64,000 nt of DNA, taken from positions 1 to 64,000 of the forward strand of contig CAWEHU010000018.1 in NCBI GenBank assembly GCA_963808965.1. Reading direction: 5' to 3'. Below, piece by piece: positions 26,718 through 35,882 of the stretch; within the stretch, counting starts at the first letter, position 1, and each line of letters opens with the position of its first letter. The translations under genes and the position numbers were made by a program. The notes below the pieces were generated by a model that made no database searches, was not told the DNA's origin, and worked only from the letters and a program-made list of their open reading frames with translations. The stretch comes from CAWEHU01 sp963808965 (GTDB lineage: Bacteria > Pseudomonadota > Alphaproteobacteria > Acetobacterales > Acetobacteraceae).

Positions 26718-27381
26718 TTATGCGAGGAGGCAGGCCTCGTCGAAGCCCAGGCGGGGATTGCGGGGATGCAGCGCGCTGCGGTCGCCGTATCCGAGATTGA
26801 CCAGGAAGTTCGACTTCCAACCCAGGTGGGACAGGAAGGCCTCGTCCACCTTCGTGTTGTCGAAGCCCGACATCGGCCCGGCATCCAGGCCCAGCGCGCG
26901 CGCGGCGAGTATCAGGTAAGCGCCTTGCAACGAGCCGTTCCGGAAGGCGGTCGCCTCGGCGAGCGGCTCGTTTCCCGCGAACCAGGAACGGGCATCCGCC
27001 TGCGGATAGAGCCGGGGCAGTTCGTCGTAGAAGCGCGGGTCATAGGCGACGATCACCGTCACCGGGGCCGCCATCGTCTTTGCGACGATTTCCCGCGGAG
27101 AGGGCCGGCCGCAGCTTCTCCTTGCCCTCTTTCGTGCGCACGAAAACAAACCGGCCCGGCGAGCCGTTGCCCGAGGTCGGGCCGAGTTTCACAAGCTCGT
27201 ACAGCTCGCGCAGCGTCTCGTCGGACACGCCGGCGTCGGTCCATTTGCCGAGGGTCCGGGCCTCCCGGAACAGCGTGTCGAGCGCCGCGCTATCCAGCGC
27301 CGTGCGGGCGCCCTCATCCGGCGCGCGGGCGGATGTTTCATCCTCGCCTGGCGGGAGAGGGCCGGGGAGAGAGGTCGGCAA
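26718..27381 (-). CDS. Nitroreductase family protein, RutE-like (frameshifted)
   Basis: FMN-dependent reductase of about 200 residues resembling malonic-semialdehyde reductase RutE. The first frame reads LDSAALDTLFREARTLGKWT, ETLRELYELVKLGPTSGNGS and PGRFVFVRTKEGKEKLRPAL. The second continues TMAAPVTVIVAYDPRFYDEL, GSLQGAYLILAARALGLDAG and PMSGFDNTKVDEAFL. One extra A in a run of three (plus-strand TTT 27079-27081) causes the shift. The start is uncertain: TTG 27381 is the only open upstream codon, but the first 25 codons look like a common GC-rich intergenic repeat. No other rut genes are nearby, so pyrimidine catabolism is not implied. Confidence 0.85.
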
Positions 27382-27387
27382 CGGAGG

Positions 27388-27948
27388 CTAGAGTTCGACC
27401 TGCTCGACTGCCACGACTTCCGGCACGTAATGCCGCAACATATTCTCGATCCCGTGCTTGAGGGTCGCGCGCGAGGACGGGCAGCCGCTGCACGAGCCCT
27501 GCATGTGCAGGCGAACGACCCCGTCGCGGTAGCCGCGGAAGACGATGTCGCCCCCGTCTCCGGCAACCGCCGGACGGACGCGCGTATCGAGCAGTTCCTT
27601 GATCTGCTCGGCGATTTCCTGGTCCTCGGGCGAGACGTCCTCGTCCGCCCACTCCTCGGCCTCGCCTTCGATCAGCGGGCGTCCCGCTACGAAATGCTCC
27701 ATGATGGCGCCGAGAACCTGGGGCTTTAGGTGCGGCCAGGTGATGTCGTCCGTCTTTGTGACCGTCACGAAGTCGCCGCCAAAAAACACGCGCGCGACGC
27801 CGGGCAGCGCGAACAGCGCGGTCGCCAGCGGGCTGCGCGCCGCGACATCGGGGCTGGCGAAGTCGGCGGTCCCGGCGCCCATGACATCGCGGCCGGGCAG
27901 GAACTTCAGGGTGGCGGGGTTGGGTGTGCCTTCGGTCTCGATGAACAT
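27388..27948 (-). CDS. NifU family Fe-S scaffold/carrier (Nfu)
   Basis: A 186-residue protein with the N-terminal Nfu domain (MFIETEGTPNPATLKFLPGR, VARVFFGGDFVTVTK) and the C-terminal NifU domain (RPAVAGDGGDIVFRGYRDGV) with the cluster-binding CSGCPSS (CxxC near residue 155). This is the standard alphaproteobacterial Nfu that carries [4Fe-4S] clusters to client enzymes. An acidic linker EEWADEDVSPEDQEIAE joins the domains. It lies upstream of the nitroreductase on the same strand with only 6 bp between them. Confidence 0.93.
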   Translation of the reverse strand: MFIETEGTPNPATLKFLPGRDVMGAGTADFASPDVAARSPLATALFALPGVARVFFGGDFVTVTKTDDITWPHLKPQVLGAIMEHFVAGRPLIEGEAEEWADEDVSPEDQEIAEQIKELLDTRVRPAVAGDGGDIVFRGYRDGVVRLHMQGSCSGCPSSRATLKHGIENMLRHYVPEVVAVEQVEL

Positions 27949-28213
27949 CTGCTGACCCAGTTCTGTCGTGAACCCGTGAGGGAAGTGGCGGAAAGCGGAC
28001 CGCCTCGGTCCCCTCTTGCTGGGCTAGATCGGCGGAATCGGGAGAAATGACAAGGGGCGGGACGCTGCCCTGTCCGCGACGCGCAATCGGCCAGCCCGAA
28101 ACTCACCGAATTGTTGGTGTCCGAGGCGACGGCCCGACCGTACTCTCGGATGCGCGGGCGGCCCGGAGCGCAACCGGGCCGCTGATCGTGCCCCGGAGAG
28201 GAAGGAGCCAAGG

Positions 28214-29485
28214 ATGCGACGTCTGTTTCTGGCGATGACCGCGCTTTCCCTTTCCCTGTGGACGGGAGCAGCCCTCGCGCAGGGCCAGCAGCCCGACCAG
28301 AACCTCCAGCAACTGAAAGACTTCAAGAGCACCGGCACCAGCCTGGATATCCCGACCATTCCGCAAGGCGGCGCCAAGGCGGACCAGCTGCGGAAGAACC
28401 TCCAGGCCATCAAGCTGCCGCAGGGCTTCAAGATCGACCTCTACGCGATCGTGCCCGACGCGCGTGCGATGGCGGTCGGGACGAATGCCGGGGTGGTGTT
28501 CGTCGGCACGCGCAAGACGCATGTGTACGCGGTGACCGATCGCACGCGGTCGCGCGTGGCGGACGAGGTGAAGGTTTTCGCCCCCTCGGTCACGTTCAAG
28601 GACCCGAACGCGGTCTGCTTCTCGCGTGACGGCATTCTGTACATCGCGGAGCAGAACCGGGTTCTGGACTTCCCGGCAGCCGAGTTCTTCTACGAGAGTC
28701 CCGACGTGGCCGTGGAGGAAGTGGTGCCACAGGGACAGCTGATCCCGGTCTCCGAGCAGAGTTTCAATCACAGCGCCCGCATCTGCCGGATCGGGCCGGA
28801 CAACAAGCTCTATATCGCGCTCGGCCAGCCGTACAACGTGCTGCCTAAGAACAAGCTCAGCCTGTACCAGCAATGGGGGCTCGGCGGCATCATCCGCATG
28901 GACCGCAACGGCCAGAACCGCGAGGTATACGCGACCGGAATCCGCAACTCGGTCGGCTTCGACTTCAACCCGAAGAACAGCGAGCTGTGGTTCACCGACA
29001 ACCAGGTCGATGGGATGGGTGACGACATGCCACCCGAGGAACTCAACCGTGCGCCGCGGCCAGGCATGAATTTCGGCTTCCCGTGGTATGGCGGCGGCAA
29101 GGTGCGGACCGTGGAGTGGAAGGACAGCGATCCGCCCGCGAATGTCACTTTCCCGGAGCTGGAATTGCCGGCCCACGCCGCGAGCCTCGGGATGACGTTC
29201 TATCGCGGCAAGATGTTTCCGGAGAAGTACCAGGGCGCCATCTTCATCGCGCAACACGGCTCCTGGAATCGCACCGTTCCGATCGGCGCCCGCATCCTGG
29301 TCGCGTATCTGAAGCCCGATGGAAGCGCGGACAAGTTCGAGCCCTTCGCGGAAGGCTGGCTGAACAACGACACCGGCGAGTACAGCGGACGGCCGGTCGA
29401 TGTAGCGCAGCTCGCGGATGGTAGCCTGCTCGTCTCCGACGATTACGCGGGCGCGATCTACCGAATCAGCTACAGCGCCCATTGA
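28214..29485 (+). CDS. PQQ-type sugar (sorbosone/glucose) dehydrogenase family protein
   Basis: A 423-residue periplasmic six-bladed propeller protein. It has a Sec signal (MRRLFLAMTALSLSLWTGAA, cleavage at ALAQG) and then the dehydrogenase body with AIVPDARAMAVGTNAGVVFV, NHSARICRIGPDNKLYIALG, NSVGFDFNPKNSELWFTDNQ, PRPGMNFGFPWYGGGK and IFIAQHGSWNRT. These are hallmarks of the GSDH/L-sorbosone dehydrogenase family. AGGAAGGAG-type bases precede ATG 28214. A c-type cytochrome gene begins 2 bp after the stop, and is the likely electron acceptor. The PQQ cofactor is expected from the family; no PQQ synthesis genes are in view. Confidence 0.88.
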   Translation: MRRLFLAMTALSLSLWTGAALAQGQQPDQNLQQLKDFKSTGTSLDIPTIPQGGAKADQLRKNLQAIKLPQGFKIDLYAIVPDARAMAVGTNAGVVFVGTRKTHVYAVTDRTRSRVADEVKVFAPSVTFKDPNAVCFSRDGILYIAEQNRVLDFPAAEFFYESPDVAVEEVVPQGQLIPVSEQSFNHSARICRIGPDNKLYIALGQPYNVLPKNKLSLYQQWGLGGIIRMDRNGQNREVYATGIRNSVGFDFNPKNSELWFTDNQVDGMGDDMPPEELNRAPRPGMNFGFPWYGGGKVRTVEWKDSDPPANVTFPELELPAHAASLGMTFYRGKMFPEKYQGAIFIAQHGSWNRTVPIGARILVAYLKPDGSADKFEPFAEGWLNNDTGEYSGRPVDVAQLADGSLLVSDDYAGAIYRISYSAH

Positions 29486-29486
29486 G

Positions 29487-29834
29487 ATGTCGAGGACGCG
29501 CTCGGTCTTTCTGTTTGCGAGCGCGGTCCTGCTCAGCGTGATCGCGGCGGCCGGCCAGGCGCAGGACATCGCCGCGGGCCGTCGCGTGGCGGCCCAGGTG
29601 TGCCAGACGTGCCATGGTCTTGACGGATTGGCGAAGCAACCGGAGATCCCCAACCTGGCCGCGATGGATCAGACATATCTGGTTCGCCAGCTCGAAGCCT
29701 TCCGCACCGGGGCGCGCCAGAACGAGATGATGTCCGCCGTCATCGGCATGGTGGATGACAAGAAGATCGCCGATGTCGCCGCCTATTACAGCGCGATCCA
29801 GATCGAGGTGACGCAGGTTCCCGGCGGGAAGTGA
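29487..29834 (+). CDS. c-type cytochrome, electron acceptor for the sugar dehydrogenase
   Basis: A 115-residue secreted monohaem cytochrome c. Its signal peptide runs MSRTRSVFLFASAVLLSVIA with cleavage near GQAQD, and the haem site is CQTCH (His ligand) followed by GLDGLAKQPEIPNLA. A distal Met ligand is plausible in the NEMMSAVIGMVDD stretch. Length and motif order match class I cytochromes. The ATG follows the dehydrogenase stop almost directly, so the two are one transcription unit. It ends 3 bp from the convergent dsbD. Confidence 0.88.
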   Translation: MSRTRSVFLFASAVLLSVIAAAGQAQDIAAGRRVAAQVCQTCHGLDGLAKQPEIPNLAAMDQTYLVRQLEAFRTGARQNEMMSAVIGMVDDKKIADVAAYYSAIQIEVTQVPGGK

Positions 29835-29837
29835 CCC

Positions 29838-31604
29838 CTACGACCCGGCCACGGCGGCGATTCTCTCCAGCACCGTGCTCTCGGTGAGAATTTGTGGCAG
29901 CGTTTCGGGCGTTTGACCGCCCGGCGGATAATAGAGGTAGAGCGGCACGCCCTCGCGGCCATGCGCGCGCAGGAAGCCGGTAATCTCGGGGTCCTGGCGG
30001 GTCCAGTCGCCCTTGAGATAGGCGACATGACGCGCGTCGAAGGCCTCGCGAACCGCCTCTCCGGCGAGGGCCACGCGCTCGTTCAACAGGCAAGTCACGC
30101 ACCAAGCGGCGGTCATGTTGACGAACACCGGCCGTCCCTCGGCTCGGAGCGCGGCGAGGCGGGCTTCCGAAAAAGGCTCGGCGCCCGCCTCCGAGGTCCG
30201 AACCACCGAGCCAGGCGGAGCAAGACTAATCCCGGTGAGAAGGGCGATCGCGCCCAGCGCCGCCGCGAACGCGGCCGCATGACCGAGGTGGCGCGCCTTG
30301 CTCGAGCTGGCCTGCGCGACCCCGAGAGCCCAGGCGGCGAAGCCGAGCAACACGAAGCCAGAGGCTCCGGCCAGCACACCGGCCGGTCCCGCCTCCCGGC
30401 TCAGCACCCAGAGCAACCACGCGCTCGCCCCGTACATCGGAAAGGCCAGCGCCTGCCTGAAGACCTCCATCCAGCGTCCGGGCCGTGGCGCGGCGCGGGC
30501 CAGCGCCGGGATGGTCGCCAGCAGCACGTAAGGCGCGGCAAGGCCAAGGCCCATCGCGACGAACACCAGGATCGTGATCGCAGCCGGAGCGGCGAGAGCC
30601 CCGGCGATGGCGGCCCCCATGAACGGAGCGGTGCAGGGCGTCGCGACAACGACGGCGAGCAGGCCGGTGAAAAAGCTGCCGACATGCCCGCCGCGTCCGG
30701 CGAGTGCCTGGCCCGCGCCCGCGAAAGCTCCGCCGAGCTGGAACACGCCGGAGAGGTTCAGCCCGACCGCGAACAGCAGCCATGCCATGCCGGCGACGAA
30801 AGCCGGCGACTGGAACTGGAAACCCCACCCCACGGCCGCCCCGGCCTCGCGGAAGCCGAGCAGCGCCGCGCCGAGCGCCGCGAAAGTGACGATCACCCCG
30901 GCGGCGTAGGAGAGCGCGTGCGCCCGCACCTCTCCGCGTACCGCCCCGGCCGCGAGCGACACGGCCTTCATGGCCAGCACGGGAAACACGCACGGCATGA
31001 GGTTGAGGATCAGCCCGCCGAGGAAAGCGAGACCGAGCGTCCGGCCGAGCGGCAGGACCTCCCGAGGGGCGGCCGGTGCGGCGAACAGAGAGGCCTCGGC
31101 CGAGGGCGCCGGCGTACCGGCAGCGAGATCGAGCCGGAAGCTCCCCTCCTCGGGCACGCAGATTTGCTCGCAGACCAGCCATACGGCGTGCGCCTCGATC
31201 GCCGCGCCGCCGCTTGCGCCGGGGGTAATTGTGACCGGGAGCACGACTTCTCCCGTGTAGCCGTGGGTGACGAGGGGGCCTTCCTTGAATGTCTGCGTCG
31301 GCGGCCAGTCGATTCCGCTCGCCCGCGCACCGGGGGGGAGTTGGAGCGACAGCTCGGGAGCCGCGCCGGCGTCTCCGGGATGTTCCCCATACGTGTGCCA
31401 ACCGGGTACAAGGCGAAGCCGCAGGCCGACACGGAACGGCTGCCCGGCCGCGACCGCGTCTGTGTCCGAAACAAGCGTGGCCGTCGCGCGCGGGCTCGCA
31501 ACCGGCGCGCTTTCCATGGCCAGGGCCGGGCCGGCGAGCAGCATGAGGAGCGGCAGCACGCGGATCGCCTGACGCGCCCAACGATGAAACCTCGCCCGAA
31601 TCAT
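29838..31604 (-). CDS. dsbD: Thiol:disulfide interchange protein DsbD
   Basis: A 588-residue inner-membrane protein that passes electrons from cytoplasmic thioredoxin to periplasmic thiol partners. It has a signal peptide (VLPLLMLLAGPALA) and a periplasmic alpha domain with the Cys pair in WLVCEQICVPEEG. Eight transmembrane helices follow with paired Cys in NLMPCVFPVLAMK and VATPCTAPFMGAAI, then a C-terminal thioredoxin-like gamma domain with AAWCVTCLLNERVAL. All six redox Cys are present. I start at ATG 31604; it overlaps head-to-head with the start of a vestigial hrpB. Likely clients include cytochrome c maturation, which fits the neighbouring cytochrome. Confidence 0.92.
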   Translation of the reverse strand: MIRARFHRWARQAIRVLPLLMLLAGPALAMESAPVASPRATATLVSDTDAVAAGQPFRVGLRLRLVPGWHTYGEHPGDAGAAPELSLQLPPGARASGIDWPPTQTFKEGPLVTHGYTGEVVLPVTITPGASGGAAIEAHAVWLVCEQICVPEEGSFRLDLAAGTPAPSAEASLFAAPAAPREVLPLGRTLGLAFLGGLILNLMPCVFPVLAMKAVSLAAGAVRGEVRAHALSYAAGVIVTFAALGAALLGFREAGAAVGWGFQFQSPAFVAGMAWLLFAVGLNLSGVFQLGGAFAGAGQALAGRGGHVGSFFTGLLAVVVATPCTAPFMGAAIAGALAAPAAITILVFVAMGLGLAAPYVLLATIPALARAAPRPGRWMEVFRQALAFPMYGASAWLLWVLSREAGPAGVLAGASGFVLLGFAAWALGVAQASSSKARHLGHAAAFAAALGAIALLTGISLAPPGSVVRTSEAGAEPFSEARLAALRAEGRPVFVNMTAAWCVTCLLNERVALAGEAVREAFDARHVAYLKGDWTRQDPEITGFLRAHGREGVPLYLYYPPGGQTPETLPQILTESTVLERIAAVAGS

Positions 31605-31758
31605 GCCGTCCTTTCCCGATCTGCCGGTCACGGATGTCTTGCGCGTGCGGCAATGCTGTTTTGATCCCACCGCCCGGCGCGGGCAAGACCACACTCGCGT
31701 CGCTCGGGGGGATTGGCGCCGCGACCAGCGCATCCTGATGTTGGAGCCGCGCCGGTAA
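31603..31758 (+). pseudogene. hrpB: ATP-dependent helicase HrpB, N-terminal stump
   Basis: Reading plus-strand frames in turn gives MPSFPDLPVTDVL, then GNAVLIPPPGAGKTT (Walker A), then DQRILMLEPRR ended at once by TAA (31756-31758). These are the opening, motif I and motif Ia of HrpB, compressed into 150 bp with at least two frame changes and an internal deletion. The remaining ~750 residues are absent, and an ISAs1-family transposase begins 44 bp further on. The ATG overlaps the dsbD ATG on the other strand, probably the ancestral divergent arrangement. This is a true relic and not a sequencing artefact. Confidence 0.72.
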
Positions 31759-31801
31759 TGCACGAAGAACAGATGGCACCCGAGATCCGGCTGTTCAACG
31801 C

Positions 31802-32928
31802 TCAATTCATGAAGCGCATGGCGAGGAGAGCGCCGATGCCGCCGAAAGCGATGCGATGCCTCGCATCAGTGACGTTGTGAACACCATTGAATCGCAGGAC
31901 GTTGGCGGCGAACGAGCGTAGACGGGCGAAGATGCCGGGATTACAGCGGATGCGACTGGCATCCTCGGCGAAGCTGCCGTCTCGCACGTAGTGCGAGCGG
32001 TTCTCTATGCTCCAATGGTCACGGATGGTGTCGGCGCAGACGGCGGCTGGCAGGACGACGTTGCTGACAAACAATGCGGTCTCACTGGTGGCGCGCCAAA
32101 GCCCGGTCGCGGCGGAGCGAGTGAGAACGTCGCGCGTAACGCGAATGACCGCGTTGATATGGTCGGCCCACCCGGTTTCGGCCAAGCTGTCGCCCGGCGA
32201 GAAGACCTCGACCAGACGGGCCTCGTCACGGGAATGACGCTTCGTGTCGGCGGTGAGCGTGCGATCGAGCGGTGCGGCGGTTTCGCACAGCGCCGCGACG
32301 GCGTGATGCAGGATGGGCTGGTTTGCCTTGACCTGGGCGATCAGATGAACGCCGCCTGCGGCAGCTTGCTCGAACGCTTTTTTTGACAATGCATGGCGTC
32401 GACGGTGACCACGGCGCCAGCCAGGCCAAGCGTGCCAAGCAGGGTCTGTACGGCTGGTATCTCGTTGGACTTATCGTCGCAGTCGAGATGCGCCAGCACC
32501 AGAGCCGTATCGGCAGCGAACGCGCTGAGCACGTGCGCGGCGCGCCGATCGAGAAAGTTGTCGAAGCTATGTCGTAGGGTCTTGCCGTCGATCGCCACGT
32601 GACGCTGGCCCTCGATCCTGGCGGCGTCGTTCAGCCCGGCGGCATGGCGGCGAAACGCCGCTTCCACTGAAGCAGCGTCCAGTTGCCGCAGGATTCCGCG
32701 GATCGTCGTGTAGGCCGGTGCTCTTCGCCACTTCAGGCCGAACACGTCGCGCAGCCGGGCGAGGTGAACATCAATGAAACTGTGGATCGTCCGGTAGGAA
32801 TTGGCGCCAGCGAGGATCGCCAGGATCGCGAACAGCACGACGTGCGGCAGCCGATACAGCTTGCCCTCGGCCCGCCTTGGGTCTTCGATCTCGGCCAGCA
32901 AGGTGACGAACGGAGTGAGCGACGCCAT
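31802..32928 (-). mobile_element. ISAs1-family insertion sequence, transposase in two overlapping frames
   Basis: The first frame (32928-32341) begins MASLTPFVTLLAEIEDPRRA and has FGLKWRRAPAYTTIRGIL and HVAIDGKTLRHS (first catalytic Asp). It then reaches VVTVDAMHCQKK (second Asp). The second frame (from 32389) continues AFEQAAAGGVHLIAQVKANQ, HWSIENRSHYVRD (catalytic Glu region) and ends FGGIGALLAMRFMN. The frames meet at A-AAA-AAG (minus strand, 32383-32377), and a -1 slip there yields exactly the family sequence CQKKAFEQAA. It may be programmed frameshifting, a one-base loss from an A8 run, or a miscall. The corrected length is about 375 residues. I could not define terminal inverted repeats or a target duplication. 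Confidence 0.85.
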
Positions 32929-33250
32929 GGCAACCCATCCGCGGCTGTGGAGGTTGCCAGCCGAGGAGTCAGACGGAGCCGCGTCTGCGGGAATCCCTAT
33001 GCCGCTATCCCAGGGCGGTTGGCATGGGCGTGTGACATTTTGGACTCACCCGACCCGAACCGCCGAAGAAGAGAGCGTTGAACGACCCTGCCCAGATCCG
33101 CTGGACAACCAGCGTCCGGCTGAATACGTACTCAGCCGCTACCTCGAGCAGGTGGCGACGCGTTTCAAGGATTGCGAAGCAGAGCGAGTGATTCTGGTGC
33201 ACGGCGAGCAGCCATTTGAGACGCGATCCTTTCGACAGGAGGAGCTGAGC

Positions 33251-34501
33251 ATGGGTCCGGAAAAGCGCCAATTGATGGCCCGGATTTGCAGCGCACCGTC
33301 AATATACGAGGCGCTGCTTCTCTTTAGGAGGTTCGAATCCATCCTGTCAGATTGTAAGTTCGTGTTCGCTGCGAGAGCCGGCGCCCTGCCCGGCATCGCC
33401 GTGGATAGGAATTTCGGCGGGACTGGCGTGATTCGTAGTCTCTTCAACACGGGAAGAGTTTTCGTTCTCGACAGGCTAACCGTTGCCGACATGGAGCGTG
33501 AAGGTCAGGCGAGCTATCCGGTGGATTACTCGATCTCACTTGACACTATGACCTTGAGCTATCTCGAACCCTATTTTGGGGGTCGGAGTGTTCCGTCCGA
33601 TTTCGAGGAGGTATTCGCGTTTCTCGCGCGGGACGACGTAAATGTCGATCCGCTTCCCTATGTCTGGGAGAACTTGTTCAATCTGAGCGGTTCGGAGAAT
33701 GCGAGTCGGATCTTCACGAGGCTACGTGCGTATGAGGTCCGACGTACACTTGACCTTACGGCAATCAGGAGTGGGGCAGGTATACGCTCCAGGCTGTCTG
33801 ATGCGGAACTGAACAAGCACGCGCAGGAGCACGTTGCAAAAATGCATCGTAAGGCCGAGCCTGAATCAGCATTTATTGATACACTCCGCTTTAGACATCA
33901 GTTTCTGCATGCCATGCTGCTGAAAATGGCCATTCTTCAATTGGAGAAGCCGCGCGCGCCGATCACCACAAAACTAAATTCGTTCCTCGACTTTTGCGCG
34001 TCAGACCTCGCGACTATCGCGGTAAGAGAGATCGCCATCGCACGCGCTTATTTCGAGCGAGGACAGAGCCTGGCTTTCTTTGGCAAAATTCAGCGCGGGC
34101 AGCAGCGCCTGTTTCAGGAGCTGCGCGGGATGGCCTGGGATCTCCTGCATGTCAGACACATGGAGGAGGCGATGACATGTCGTCCGGATCCTGCGGCCCG
34201 CTATTTTTTTCCGGCCATCCTGACCTTTGACCGGAGATTAACGGAGATCATCGGTTTGTGCCGTCTGAGTGCCTGCGCCTTCATCGAGGACGGTGCTGAG
34301 ATCATGCCGTTCTTCGATACAGATCTCCTGTCTCTCTTCTCTGATGACCCGGACCAACAGAACGGAATTTACGAACGGCACTACTCCAATGATGCCATTG
34401 CTTGCAGGGACTCTCGCAGAGCTAAATGTCGAGCTTGTTTGCCCGAGCTCGAATCTGCTTTGGTAAACGAATTGGCAGAAATCACTTCAGTAAGTCCGTG
34501 A
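33251..34501 (+). CDS. Unrecognised 416-residue protein of atypical composition
   Basis: The start is set by AGGAGG (33237-33242) 8 nt before ATG 33251. The open frame continues upstream to the IS edge and the upstream 140 bp still look protein-like (AEYVLSRYLEQVATRF), so a longer 5' end lost to the IS is possible. Visible features are VFVLDRLTVADM, YPVDYSISLDTMTLSYLEPY, LPYVWENLFNLSG, an Arg/Lys-rich helical middle, FRHQFLHAMLLKMAILQLEK, AWDLLHVRHMEEAM and YFFPAILTFDRRLTEIIGL. Acidic residues in SLDT, the central Glu and LTFDRRL are spaced somewhat like a PIN-type nuclease, but this is only an impression. GC is clearly lower than in neighbours, consistent with horizontal transfer beside an insertion sequence. 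I do not assign a function. Confidence 0.65.
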   Translation: MGPEKRQLMARICSAPSIYEALLLFRRFESILSDCKFVFAARAGALPGIAVDRNFGGTGVIRSLFNTGRVFVLDRLTVADMEREGQASYPVDYSISLDTMTLSYLEPYFGGRSVPSDFEEVFAFLARDDVNVDPLPYVWENLFNLSGSENASRIFTRLRAYEVRRTLDLTAIRSGAGIRSRLSDAELNKHAQEHVAKMHRKAEPESAFIDTLRFRHQFLHAMLLKMAILQLEKPRAPITTKLNSFLDFCASDLATIAVREIAIARAYFERGQSLAFFGKIQRGQQRLFQELRGMAWDLLHVRHMEEAMTCRPDPAARYFFPAILTFDRRLTEIIGLCRLSACAFIEDGAEIMPFFDTDLLSLFSDDPDQQNGIYERHYSNDAIACRDSRRAKCRACLPELESALVNELAEITSVSP

Positions 34502-34973
34502 CCGTTGCGCACCGACGGCCGCCTGCATTGTAAGCGCCATTACCGCCCCAATGCTCATCCAAAAATCGCACCATTTCCTGGGCACTTCCTTCGACTCCGG
34601 CCCAAGAGCAGCTCGACCGAGTAAGAGGCGGCGATCTGGTGACGGTCGCCTCCGAGGCGATCAGGGTAAACCGCGTTCGGCCCCGGTCGTCCGGGCGACT
34701 ACTTCGCCCAGCTCGGCTCCGTTACGGTCCTGCGGCTACGGGGAACGCTGGTGGGGCTGTGCCGCTTGTGCGGGTAGCCGTGGACCTATCCGGGCAGAAC
34801 GGTCCTAGGGAGCGATGGCAAATCATGTCGAAAAGCCGTAGACACCGCCACACGCCAGGCTTGGCCCGGTTATCGGGCACGAGGACGAGGTCACTATGCT
34901 CGCGGCCGGCTGCTCTTTCGCGGTTCTCCACGGGCTTGCATGGGTCCAAGCCACGCCTCGATCTCCGACCGCC
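34502..34973. other. Interval without recognisable features
   Basis: Between the unrecognised gene and radC no coding frame, RNA gene or repeat could be supported on either strand. Composition returns to high GC at about 34600, marking the probable right border of the low-GC insert. Confidence 0.4.
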
Positions 34974-35882
34974 CTACAACAATCCCTCCTTCCGGAAACT
35001 CGTCCATCGCCCATTCCCCACGATGACGTGGTCATGCAGCACGATCGACAGCACGGAAGCCGCGTCGCGCACCTCCTCGGTCATAGCCAAATCCTCGCGT
35101 GAGGGCGTCGGATCGCCGCTCGGGTGATTGTGGACAAGGATCAGGGCGGTCGCGTGCAGTTCGAGCGCGCGCTTCACCACTTCGCGCGGATAAACGGGGG
35201 TGTGGTTCACCGTGCCGCGGGCCTGCGCCTCGTCGGCCAGCAATCGGTTACGGTTGTCGAGAAACAGCACGCGAAACTGCTCGATCTTCTCGCGTGAAAG
35301 CACCGCGTTGAGATAGTCCATCAGCCGGTCCCAGTTGTTCAGCACCGGCCGGTCCATCACTTCCGCGCGCGCCAGCCGAAGCGCCGAAGCCTGCACGAGC
35401 TTGATCGCGGAGACACTATGGGTCCCGAGTCCCGGCGTCTCGAATAACTCCTTCTGCGGCGCGCTCAGCACGCGGGCGAAGCTGCCGAAGCGGTTGATGA
35501 CAGCCTTTGCGAGCGGCTTCGTGTCGCCCTTCGGCTGCGCGAAGAAGAGCAGCATCTCCAGCAACTCGTAATCCGCCAGAGCGTCCGGCCCGCGTTCGAG
35601 CAGCTTCTCCCGCATCCGCGCGCGATGACCGTGCGGGCCGGTGCTGGCGAAAGGCGGTGCGCCCGGAGGCCGCTCGGAACGGGAATACTCCCCCCGATCC
35701 GGCAAGTAGCCCGTCCCCGCCTCGGTCCGCTCGACGATCGCCGGGCCGAACCCGGCCGCCGCATCGGCGAAACCGGAGGGCCGCGTGCGCGGCCGGCGCG
35801 CGGGTTCGGTCTCGCGTTCCGATCCTTCCTCACGTCCCAGCAGTTTCGATAGCCACACGGCAGTCGCTCCGGTCGCGCTCAC
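34974..35882 (-). CDS. radC: RadC/YeeS-type JAB-domain protein
   Basis: A 302-residue protein. After a poorly conserved, Pro/Arg-rich N-terminal 80 residues comes GHRARMREKLLERGPDALAD with YELLEMLLFF, the helix-hairpin-helix-like GLGTHSVSAIKLVQA, then the MPN/JAMM metalloprotease fold with the motif LVHNHPSGDPTPSREDL (HxH, S, D) and a final HDHVIVGNGRWTSFRKEGL. The start is uncertain: GTG 35882 (VSATGATAVWLSKLL) is preferred, and TTG 35912 would add ten residues. The biochemical role of RadC is not settled in spite of the DNA-repair name. Confidence 0.88.
   Translation of the reverse strand: MSATGATAVWLSKLLGREEGSERETEPARRPRTRPSGFADAAAGFGPAIVERTEAGTGYLPDRGEYSRSERPPGAPPFASTGPHGHRARMREKLLERGPDALADYELLEMLLFFAQPKGDTKPLAKAVINRFGSFARVLSAPQKELFETPGLGTHSVSAIKLVQASALRLARAEVMDRPVLNNWDRLMDYLNAVLSREKIEQFRVLFLDNRNRLLADEAQARGTVNHTPVYPREVVKRALELHATALILVHNHPSGDPTPSREDLAMTEEVRDAASVLSIVLHDHVIVGNGRWTSFRKEGLL

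Noticed and set aside
27320..27380. GC-rich CTCTCCC/GGGAGAG-type sequence before the nitroreductase
   Set aside because: This resembles a common intergenic palindromic repeat, but only one poor copy is visible, so I did not call a repeat family.
28103..29653. Long open frame (516 codons) on the minus strand opposite the sugar dehydrogenase
   Set aside because: It is the antisense shadow of a GC-rich gene whose plus-strand product has a signal peptide and clear family motifs; the shadow has none.
29892..31664. Open frame of 590 codons on the plus strand opposite dsbD
   Set aside because: It is Arg/Gly/Glu-rich without domains, while the minus strand encodes a complete DsbD with all six redox Cys.
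31660..33060. Possible terminal inverted repeats of the ISAs1 element (ACCGCCC on one side, GGGCGGT on the other)
   Set aside because: Only a seven-base core matches and the left copy lies inside the hrpB remnant, so element ends cannot be fixed.
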